From the NCBI RefSeq assembly GCF_025128095.1, contig NZ_JAHLYT010000019.1, positions 28,811 to 92,810 of the forward strand: 64,000 nucleotides of DNA, written 5' to 3'. The stretch is from Synechococcus sp. CS-1328 (GTDB taxonomy: Bacteria; Cyanobacteriota; Cyanobacteriia; PCC-6307; Cyanobiaceae). Below the pieces are notes generated by a model. It did not search any database, was not told the origin of the DNA, and saw nothing but the letters and a program-made list of their open reading frames with translations. Positions within the stretch are counted from its first letter, which is position 1, and every line of letters begins with the position of its first letter. Below, in pieces: positions 1 through 5,832 of this stretch. Made by a program: the position numbers and the translations under genes.

Positions 1-57
1 TTCCAGCTTGACAGCCATCGTCTTTTTCCCAAGGCGGCGGGATCTGAAATCCGCCAT
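1..57 (-). CDS. 5' end of a gene running off the left edge (partial)
   Basis: A minus-strand reading frame starts with ATG at 57 and stays open to the window edge; its 19 visible residues are MADFRSRRLGKKTMAVKLE, with a second in-frame ATG at 18. An AAGG-containing stretch sits just upstream as a possible ribosome binding site. It follows the glgX stop at 72-74 by 14 bases on the same strand, so it could be the next gene of a glgX transcript. Too little is visible to name a family, and the frame could be chance. Confidence 0.35.
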   Translation of the reverse strand, partial: MADFRSRRLGKKTMAVKLE

Positions 58-100
58 CAGCCCTTCAACAATCAGGCCTTCAACCGCAATCCCTTCACCA
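56..100. repeat. three 15-bp tandem units at the 3' end of glgX
   Basis: Three consecutive 15-base units at 56-70, 71-85 and 86-100; the first two, ATCAGCCCTTCAACA and ATCAGGCCTTCAACC, differ at two positions and the third is more diverged. They cover the last codons and the stop codon of glgX on the minus strand, so the repeat supplies the C-terminus and the termination codon. Same period as seven other loci in this window. Confidence 0.75.
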
Positions 101-2210
101 GCGGTGTCGCCAGCATCAACATCAGACTGCGGCTTTCCAGCGGGGCCCCGGACGGGCTCCACCGCTCCGGACGGGCAGGCAGATCCAGGCCTGCAGGCAG
201 GGCCGTATCGATCACCCGCATCCAGCCGGCGGGGCAGGGGGGCAGGTCGAAATGCATCGCCTTGCCATAGGCGTTCATGCCGCACCACAGCAGCGGTCCG
301 TGGTGGGGATCGTGCAGGCTCCAGGCCAGGGTGTGGGACCAGCTGGCCCAGTCGGGCTTGCGCAGCTCAACCCCATGCCACTCGCGCCACAGATGGGAGG
401 GTTCCGAACCGGGCGCCTCTTCCACCAGGCCATCGAGGAAAGGCGCTTCCGGGTTGAGCAGGGCGGCCAGATGGCGACGCAGGGCCAGCAGTCGGATCAC
501 ATAGGTGCGCAGGGCCAGTTCCTCGGCATCAGGCTGCCAGTGCATCCATCCGAGCGGATTGTCCTGGCACCAGGTGTTGTTATTGCCCCCCTGGCTGCGG
601 CGCACCTCGTCGCCCATCAGCAGCATCGGCACCCCTGGCGCCAACAGCAACGAGGTCAGCAGGTTGCGGATCTGGCGCTCCCGCAGGACGGTGATGGCGT
701 TGTCGGTGCTGGGTCCCTCCACCCCGTGATTCCAGCTGTTGTTGTGGTTGTCGCCGTCGCGGTTGTCCTCGCCATTGGCGAGGTTGTGCTTGCCGTTGAA
801 GCTGACCAGATCGGCGAGGGTGAAGCCGTCGTGGGCGGTGAGGAAGGTGATGCACTGGCCCGGACGCACCGGCGCAGCGGTGAACAGATCGGGGCTGCCG
901 CTGAGCCGCTGTCCCACCGGCCAGCAGGTGCGATCGTCTCCCTTCCAGAAGCGGCGCAGGTCATCGCGGAAGCGGCCGTTCCAGGTGGCCACTCGCCGGG
1001 CGGGGAAATCAGCCAGACGATAGAGGCCGCCGCAATCCCAGGGTTCGCTGATCATCTTCAGATCGCTGAGCGCCGGATCGGCCTCCATGGCCTCGAACAG
1101 GGGCGGATCATTGAGGGGGGCCAGCTGCTCGCCGCGGCTCAGGGCGATGCCCAGATCGAAGCGGAAGCCGTCGATACCCAGCTCCACCGCCCAGCAACGC
1201 AGGGATTCCAGGATCAGGCGCCGCACCAAGGGCCGGTTGGCAGCGATCGTGTTGCCGCAGCCACTGACGTCGAGATAGTCGCCGCGCTCGTTCTGCTGGT
1301 AGTAGAGGCGATCGCCAAAGCCCCGCCAGCTGAGGGTGGGGCCGGCCTGGTTCCCCTCGGTGGTGTGGTTGTAAACCACATCCAGGAGCACCTCCAGACC
1401 CGCCTGATGACAGGCCATCACCAACTGCCGCATCTGCTCACGGGCCTGCAGCGGGTCGTCCCCCTGCAGGTAGGCGGGATGGGGCGCCATCCAGCTCAGG
1501 GGGCTGTAGCCCCAGTGGTTCAGGCGACCGGCCGGCGCATCCTGGGGATCGAAGGCCATCACAGGCAGCAGTTCGATCGTGGTCACCCCCAGCTCCCGCA
1601 GATAGGGGATCGTGTCGATCAGCCCCAGCAGGGTGCCCTGCCGTTCGGCCGCCACCGGAACGCCGCCCCCCTGGGTGAAGCCGCCCACATGCAGCTCATA
1701 GATCACCGTGGACTGCCAGCTATGGCGAGGACGCGGAGCAGCGGCGAAATCAAAGCGATCCCGCTCGGTCACCACGCCCTTGAGACAGCAGGCGGTGTTG
1801 GGCACACTGCCCACGGCCGTACCGCGCTGATAGCCCTGCCAGCCGGCGATCGCCCGCGCACAAGGGTCGAGCAGCACCTTGGAGGGGTTGAAGCCGTGGC
1901 CGCCCGGCTGGATCGGTCCAAAGACCCGGTAGGCGTAGCAGCAGCCGATCCCGACGCCCTCGACCTCCACATGCCAGTGGTCGCCGGAGCGATGCCGGTG
2001 GTCGAGCTCAATCACCCGATCCGGCTCGCTGGCCTCGCCATGGGGGAACAGGAGCAGCTCAAGCCGCGTGGCAGCAGGGGCAGCCACAGAAAAATTGACG
2101 CCATGGCTGGTGGTGGCGGCTCCCAGGGGCCAGGGATGACCGATCCGGATTGAAGACAACGACCCAGCCTTGGGCAGAACCAGGCTAGGGCAGACCCCGC
2201 CACACGCCAC
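72..2210 (-). CDS. glgX: glycogen debranching enzyme GlgX (isoamylase-type, GH13)
   Basis: Hydrolyses alpha-1,6 branch points of glycogen/limit dextrin in the cytoplasm, releasing malto-oligosaccharides. The 712-residue product has an N-terminal CBM48-like domain (IGHPWPLGAATTSHGVNFSV, about 22-42) and a GH13 barrel. GH13 motifs are visible: VVYNHT (region I), DGFRFDLG with the nucleophile Asp near 350, SEPWD with the acid/base Glu near 387, and TAHDGF with the transition-state Asp near 460. Length fits the GlgX/TreX family. Start is uncertain: GTG at 2210 gives this length; TTG at 2159 (SSIRIGHPWPLG) is an equally good start. It is divergent from the next gene by about 108 bases. It cooperates with malQ (28792-30375) and the GH57 protein (62208-63776) in glycogen metabolism. 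Confidence 0.95.
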   Translation of the reverse strand: MACGGVCPSLVLPKAGSLSSIRIGHPWPLGAATTSHGVNFSVAAPAATRLELLLFPHGEASEPDRVIELDHRHRSGDHWHVEVEGVGIGCCYAYRVFGPIQPGGHGFNPSKVLLDPCARAIAGWQGYQRGTAVGSVPNTACCLKGVVTERDRFDFAAAPRPRHSWQSTVIYELHVGGFTQGGGVPVAAERQGTLLGLIDTIPYLRELGVTTIELLPVMAFDPQDAPAGRLNHWGYSPLSWMAPHPAYLQGDDPLQAREQMRQLVMACHQAGLEVLLDVVYNHTTEGNQAGPTLSWRGFGDRLYYQQNERGDYLDVSGCGNTIAANRPLVRRLILESLRCWAVELGIDGFRFDLGIALSRGEQLAPLNDPPLFEAMEADPALSDLKMISEPWDCGGLYRLADFPARRVATWNGRFRDDLRRFWKGDDRTCWPVGQRLSGSPDLFTAAPVRPGQCITFLTAHDGFTLADLVSFNGKHNLANGEDNRDGDNHNNSWNHGVEGPSTDNAITVLRERQIRNLLTSLLLAPGVPMLLMGDEVRRSQGGNNNTWCQDNPLGWMHWQPDAEELALRTYVIRLLALRRHLAALLNPEAPFLDGLVEEAPGSEPSHLWREWHGVELRKPDWASWSHTLAWSLHDPHHGPLLWCGMNAYGKAMHFDLPPCPAGWMRVIDTALPAGLDLPARPERWSPSGAPLESRSLMLMLATPLVKGLRLKA

Positions 2211-2318
2211 GGCTGCCGCGGCAGCAGCACAAGCAGCAAGACCGGATTCAATGGAGAGCCCGTTGCCCTAACCATCCTGACCGCAGCTCCGATCGATCCG
2301 GGCCGTCCTCCCCTGGCC

Positions 2319-2969
2319 GTGATTCCCGGCCTCTGGTGCTTTGCACCCAACCGCGACTGCCAGGGAGGCACCGCCTGGCTGCTGGCCCTGGCCGATGGCG
2401 ATCTGCTGGTGGACTGCCCCGCCCTCAGCGAGGCCAATCTCTCTTTTCTGGAAGCACGGCTGGAGGCACGGCCGGCCCGGGGCCGGATCGTGCTCACCAG
2501 CCGCGAGGGCCATGGCCGGGTGCGGCGGCTGCAGGAACGGCTGGGCTGGCCCGTGCTGGTACAGGAGCAGGAGGCCTATCTCCTGCCCAACCTGGCGGAG
2601 CGGATCGCGTGGGGGGAGGAGAGCGAGCCGGCCGCGGGGCTGCGGTTGCTCTGGGCTCCCGGCCCCACGCCCGGCTCCTGCGTGGTTCACGTGCAGGAGC
2701 CAGCGGCGGTGGGGCTCGACATCCTGTTCTGCGGCAGGCTGCTGGGGCCCACGGCACCGGGTCGGCTGGCACCGCTGCGCACTGCCCGCACCTTCCACTG
2801 GCCGCGGCAGCAGCGCAGCCTGGTGCGGCTTCGCCAGTGGCTGCCGCCGGCCTCACCACAGTGGATCGCCTGCGGCGGCGGGCTTGGTGCCCTGCGGGGC
2901 GACAAGCTGGTGGCCGGCGGCAGTTCCCTGATCAGCGAACTTGCCGAACAGGTCGCTACAGCGGCTTGA
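2319..2969 (+). CDS. metallo-beta-lactamase-fold protein lacking metal ligands
   Basis: 216 residues, GTG start. The order of segments matches the metallo-beta-lactamase fold: a strand ending LLVDCPALSE (about 27-36), a segment RIVLTSREGHGRV where active members carry the HxHxDH metal motif, WAPGPTPGSC where TPGHTPGS is normal, and ILFCGRLLG where a GDxL Asp ligand is expected. In each case the metal-binding residue is replaced, so a hydrolase activity is unlikely; I infer a pseudoenzyme with a structural or binding role. No signal peptide or membrane segment is seen. It lies between divergent glgX and the HU gene. Family assignment is from fold-order resemblance only. Confidence 0.7.
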   Translation: MIPGLWCFAPNRDCQGGTAWLLALADGDLLVDCPALSEANLSFLEARLEARPARGRIVLTSREGHGRVRRLQERLGWPVLVQEQEAYLLPNLAERIAWGEESEPAAGLRLLWAPGPTPGSCVVHVQEPAAVGLDILFCGRLLGPTAPGRLAPLRTARTFHWPRQQRSLVRLRQWLPPASPQWIACGGGLGALRGDKLVAGGSSLISELAEQVATAA

Positions 2970-3142
2970 CGGGGGTATTCCTACTCTCCAGACTGGCCGA
3001 GATCCCTTGCGGCAAGCCGTCTGTCGAGTTGCCGACCGGGATCAGTGCCCATACCATTGGCGCTCCCCACCAAAAAACGGCGGTCGGAACCCGCGCCGAT
3101 CAGCCTGCCCTCCACCGCCGACCTGAGATTTTTCCCCGTCCG

Positions 3143-3418
3143 ATGAACAAAGCAGACCTCGTCAACCTCGTGGCAGCCCGCACGGAGCAGACCAAGACCG
3201 ATGTGGCCCAGGTGGTCGACGCCCTGATCGACACCATCATCGATTCGGTGGTGGAAGACAAGAAAGTGTCGATCCTTGGATTCGGCTCCTTCGAAGCCCG
3301 TAAGCGCTCGGAACGGCAGGGACTCAACCCCAAGACCGGCGAAAAGATCAAGATCCCGGCCAAGAAGGTTCCTGCCTTCACAGCCGGCAAGATGTTCAAG
3401 GACCGCGTTCAGGGCTGA
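3143..3418 (+). CDS. hup: DNA-binding protein HU
   Basis: 91-residue nucleoid protein of the HU/IHF family, a dimer that bends DNA without strong sequence preference. The start MNKADLVNLVAARTEQTKTD, the GFGSFEARKR signature (about 46-55) and NPKTGEKIKIPAKKVPAF forming the DNA-clasping arm are all intact, and length is exactly that of HU. ATG at 3143 fits; a longer in-frame extension upstream (to 2336) has no similarity and is rejected. The gene stands alone with a 173-base leader region and ends in a strong intrinsic terminator, so it is probably monocistronic. The family usually carries the name hup or hupB in cyanobacteria. Confidence 0.97.
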   Translation: MNKADLVNLVAARTEQTKTDVAQVVDALIDTIIDSVVEDKKVSILGFGSFEARKRSERQGLNPKTGEKIKIPAKKVPAFTAGKMFKDRVQG

Positions 3419-3446
3419 GTCCTCGATCCATTCCCCTGGATCTGGT

Positions 3447-3470
3447 GCGGTCCTGCGGGGCCGCTTTTTT
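3447..3470 (+). terminator. intrinsic terminator of the HU gene
   Basis: GCGGTCC (3447-3453) pairs with GGGCCGC (3458-3464) across a TGCG loop, with one T-G wobble, and is followed directly by TTTTTT. It begins 28 bases after the HU stop and 23 bases before the GTG start of the next gene. Confidence 0.85.
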
Positions 3471-3493
3471 CTCGCTCAAGCCCCCGTGTCTCC

Positions 3494-4474
3494 GTGCCCT
3501 CCCTTGCGTTGCCCCGCCATCTGCAGGCGCAGCTCGAGCAGGGGATGGAGCTGCGTTCACGCAGCCGTTATCGGGGTCGCTACGCCCCTTCCCCCACCGG
3601 CCCGCTGCACCGGGGCAATCTGCGCACGGCTCTGCTGAGCTGGCTCGATGCCCGCCTGGCCGGCGGGGAATGGTTGCTGCGCCTCGACGATCTCGACACG
3701 CCGCGCAACCGAGCCGGAGCTGAAGACGGGATCCTGGCCGATCTTCGCTGGCTGGAGCTGGACTGGGACGGGCCGGTGATTCGCCAGAGCGAACGCCGCG
3801 GGCTCTACGCCAGCGTGCTCTCAGCCCTGCGCCGGGCCGGGCGTCTCTACCCCTGCCGCTGCAGCCGCCGGCTGCTGGCGGACATCTCCGCCCCCCATGG
3901 CCAGCCGCCCGTGTATCCGGGGCACTGCCGGCAGCGGGCGCCCCACTGGGGCTTCTTCCAGGAGCGGCTGCCCAGCTGGCGGCTGCGGCTGGCGGAGGGT
4001 CCGCTGCTGTGGCCTGAGCGCCTCGGGGCTCCCGGCCGCCTGGATGGCACCGCCGAGGTGGGAGATGTGGTGCTGCGGCGCTCCGATGGCTTCGTGGCCT
4101 ATCACCTGGCCACGGCCGTGGATGAGCTGCTGTTCGGCATCACCGATGTGGTGCGGGGCGACGACCTTCGCTGGGCCAGTGGTGCCCAGGTGGCGGTGAT
4201 GGCTGAACTGGGGGCCACGCCACCCCGCTACTGCCACCTGCCGCTCTGGCGCGACGGGGAAGGCCGGCGGCTGAGCAAACGGGAGGGGGCCGAGGGTGTA
4301 GCGGGCCTGCGTCAGCAGGGTCTGGATGGGCCGGCGGTGATCGGACTCCTGGCCGCGAGCCTGGCGCTGGTTCCGGATGGCAGCCGGATCAGCAGCGCCG
4401 AGCTGCTGAGTGAGCTGCGCAGGCAGCCGCCGCAGGTAGCCGCCGCAGGCCGATGGCCTGGCCTCAGACCTTAA
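3494..4474 (+). CDS. gluQ: glutamyl-Q tRNA(Asp) synthetase
   Basis: Truncated glutamyl-tRNA synthetase paralogue that activates glutamate and attaches it to queuosine-34 of tRNA(Asp); it lacks the anticodon-binding domain. 326 residues (family about 290-310). Visible: RYAPSPTGPLHRGNLRTALL carrying the HIGH-like motif HRGN, a zinc site built from CRC (about 119-121) and YPGHC (about 138-142), and the KMSKS-like RLSKREG (about 258-264). GTG at 3494 is used; ATG at 3545 (MELRSRSRYRGRY) is a plausible shorter start since family members begin close to the RYAPSPTG motif. The gene immediately follows the HU terminator. Queuosine synthesis genes are not in this window. Confidence 0.92.
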   Translation: MPSLALPRHLQAQLEQGMELRSRSRYRGRYAPSPTGPLHRGNLRTALLSWLDARLAGGEWLLRLDDLDTPRNRAGAEDGILADLRWLELDWDGPVIRQSERRGLYASVLSALRRAGRLYPCRCSRRLLADISAPHGQPPVYPGHCRQRAPHWGFFQERLPSWRLRLAEGPLLWPERLGAPGRLDGTAEVGDVVLRRSDGFVAYHLATAVDELLFGITDVVRGDDLRWASGAQVAVMAELGATPPRYCHLPLWRDGEGRRLSKREGAEGVAGLRQQGLDGPAVIGLLAASLALVPDGSRISSAELLSELRRQPPQVAAAGRWPGLRP

Positions 4475-4579
4475 GGAAGGTTTCGGGATCAAAACAACCG
4501 AAATCGCCCACAGTTGAAGCATCTCGGCGGCTGGCTCTTCAGCTCTGCTCCGCCGCCACCGAATCGACGAGGACCGGAG

Positions 4580-4885
4580 ATGCCAAGCCCAAGACCGCAC
4601 GCCGCCAGTGGAACCGACACCGAAGCCAGCCTTGCTGTGATGGCCAGTGGCAAGGGCTACACCACCGTGTCAAGCCAGTGCCGCCAATGCGGCGGCAGCG
4701 GCATCCTGCGCCACGGCGATCAGCAGTTCCGCACTTGTCTCGACTGCCTCGGCCAGGGCCATCTCAAGACCACAGATCAGGGCAACACGCTGACGAGGCT
4801 GATCGAAGGGTCCTGGAGCGGCCCGTTGTCCCGGGGCCTTTCGGACGACATCACCGTTGTGACGAACGCTTCTGCTTCCAGATGA
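4580..4885 (+). CDS. small DnaJ-type zinc-ribbon protein
   Basis: 101 residues from ATG at 4580, which has GGAG just upstream; TTG 4514 and ATG 4640 are alternatives. The middle carries two CxxCxGxG motifs, CRQCGGSG and CLDCLGQG, the pattern of half the cysteine-rich zinc domain of DnaJ. No J-domain is present, so it is not itself a co-chaperone. Such stand-alone domains in cyanobacteria and plastids (BSD2-like) can assist assembly of Rubisco or photosystems; applying this here is inference. The C-terminal coding end overlaps the convergent small membrane-protein frame by 35 bases. The region after the second motif (NTLTRLIEGSW) is unrecognised. Confidence 0.7.
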   Translation: MPSPRPHAASGTDTEASLAVMASGKGYTTVSSQCRQCGGSGILRHGDQQFRTCLDCLGQGHLKTTDQGNTLTRLIEGSWSGPLSRGLSDDITVVTNASASR

Positions 4886-4967
4886 AGAAGCCGGCCGTGC
4901 CCACCACGATCGCCAGAGGGGCTGCGGTGAGCAGCAACAGGGCCACGGCTGTCCAGTCGGTGTACAT
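4851..4967 (-). CDS. 38-residue single-pass membrane protein
   Basis: Frame from ATG at 4967 encodes a protein beginning MYTDWTAVALLLLTAAPLAI, one hydrophobic helix (about 7-29), then a basic tail WKQKRSSQR. This shape matches the small subunits of photosystem II, cytochrome b6f or NDH-1, but I cannot match it to a named subunit. The longer frame to 5612 upstream is compositionally non-hydrophobic shadow sequence. No clear Shine-Dalgarno is seen. Its 3' end overlaps the end of the zinc-ribbon gene convergently. Too short to be certain; membrane topology and basic tail are the main support. Confidence 0.5.
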   Translation of the reverse strand: MYTDWTAVALLLLTAAPLAIVVGTAGFFIWKQKRSSQR

Positions 4968-5051
4968 GTCCGGTGGGATCAACGCCTGGCCATCATCCCA
5001 GCCGGTCTGCGCCGCTCCACACTGGTGACATCCGTGCCGCTCGACTCTCCG

Positions 5052-5372
5052 ATGGACAGGCTGTCCCTGCGCGTTCTCTCTTTGCGTGATCAGCCTCTGC
5101 GAGCTCTGTCTCTGCGGCTTCTGATCCGGGGGCTCGCCCCGGCCGCCGCCCTCGCCCTTATCGGCGCGGGTGCGGGCCAGGCCGGCGTGGTGTTCCAGAA
5201 CTGTGTGCAGGATGCCGATGGCGGCATCACCTGCGACACCCGGCCCACGGGCAACACCCTGATGAACGACGAAGCCGCTCGCTTCGGCCTGTTCGACGAA
5301 GCCAGCCCGGGATGGAACGAGTTCGATCCCTACCAGGGGTACGACGACATGTTCGGCGGCAACGAAACCTGA
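5052..5372 (+). CDS. small secreted protein with repeat-built signal region
   Basis: 106 residues from ATG at 5052 (GTG at 5025 would add nine). The N-terminus is basic and leucine-rich, then a hydrophobic core GLAPAAALALIGAGAGQAG (about 28-46) with a likely signal-peptidase site after GQA. The mature part has two cysteines (NCVQDADGGITC) and an acidic tail ending FGGNET. The pre-core segment is encoded by five 15-base units giving LSLRV, LSLRD, QPLRA, LSLRL, LIRGL. Function unknown; the type resembles short conserved secreted proteins of picocyanobacteria. It is followed by a strong inverted repeat. Confidence 0.65.
   Translation: MDRLSLRVLSLRDQPLRALSLRLLIRGLAPAAALALIGAGAGQAGVVFQNCVQDADGGITCDTRPTGNTLMNDEAARFGLFDEASPGWNEFDPYQGYDDMFGGNET
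5061..5135. repeat. five 15-bp tandem units inside a signal-peptide region
   Basis: Units start at 5061, 5076, 5091, 5106 and 5121; 5061-5075 is CTGTCCCTGCGCGTT and 5106-5120 is CTGTCTCTGCGGCTT. Each codes for five residues of an xSLRx type, so the expansion keeps frame. The fifth unit is diverged. Confidence 0.7.
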
Positions 5373-5391
5373 GAGCGGCTCGCTGACAGGT

Positions 5392-5429
5392 GCGGCTGAT
5401 CTTGCTAAAGCAGGCACGGGATCAGCCGC
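5392..5429. repeat. 10-bp perfect inverted repeat upstream of the HoxF-like gene
   Basis: GCGGCTGATC at 5392-5401 and its exact complement GATCAGCCGC at 5420-5429 flank an 18-base spacer; the flanks (AGGT before, CTGCC after) nearly extend the stem. There is no T-run, so it is not a standard intrinsic terminator. Position: 20 bases after the stop of the secreted-protein gene and 83 bases before the ATG at 5512. It could be an RNA hairpin or a protein-binding operator. Confidence 0.6.
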
Positions 5430-5511
5430 CTGCCCGTTGTGCTCGAACGTTCCAGCGGCAATTACCCCAGCGGAAATGCTTTCAGCGGCGACGTCCATTG
5501 GAGGGTTCGCC

Positions 5512-5832
5512 ATGAGCAGTGAGCCCGTCGTATTGCGCTGCTGCAGTGCCAGCAGCTGCCGCAGCGCCGGTGGTGAACGGCTGCGCCGGGCCCTGCTGGC
5601 GGCCCGCGTCAACGGCGAAGCCGGTGAGGCCGCCGTGCTGATCCGATCGGTGGGCTGCCTGAAACTCTGTGGCCGCGGGCCGATGGTGGCGCGCGATGGG
5701 CCCTGCGGAACGGAGCTCTACGGCGGGCTTGGCAGCGAGCAGGCCGCCGATCTGCTCGCGGGCCGCCAGGCCCCCTTGGAGCCGCATCGCATCGATCTGG
5801 ATCCACCGTGCTCCCAGCTGCAGGAGCCATGA
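5512..5832 (+). CDS. stand-alone 2Fe-2S protein, paralogue of the HoxF N-terminal domain
   Basis: 106 residues from ATG at 5512, preceded by GGAGGG. It aligns without gaps over residues 8-62 with residues 9-63 of the HoxF encoded at 10337: both have LRCC, then C five residues later, then SVGCL(K/R)LCGRGP, and later TELY plus EQAADLLA. Candidate 2Fe-2S ligands are C10/C11, C16, C49 and C53. It stops where HoxF continues into its FMN/NAD domain (around RIDLDPP versus RLDSDHP). The family is the thioredoxin-like 2Fe-2S ferredoxin found in HoxE/NuoE and HoxF N-termini. The stop overlaps the next start (ATGA at 5829-5832), so it is translationally coupled to the acyl-CoA synthetase. Role unknown: electron carrier or Hox regulator (inference). 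Confidence 0.85.
   Translation: MSSEPVVLRCCSASSCRSAGGERLRRALLAARVNGEAGEAAVLIRSVGCLKLCGRGPMVARDGPCGTELYGGLGSEQAADLLAGRQAPLEPHRIDLDPPCSQLQEP

Noticed and set aside
252..2153. 633-residue plus-strand open frame opposite glgX
   Set aside because: GC-rich antisense shadow: no family features, codon pattern mirrors glgX, and glgX motifs are intact.
5437..5511. Longer start for the HoxF-like 2Fe-2S protein
   Set aside because: The ATG at 5512 has a clear Shine-Dalgarno and begins the region similar to HoxF; the extra 25 residues match nothing.
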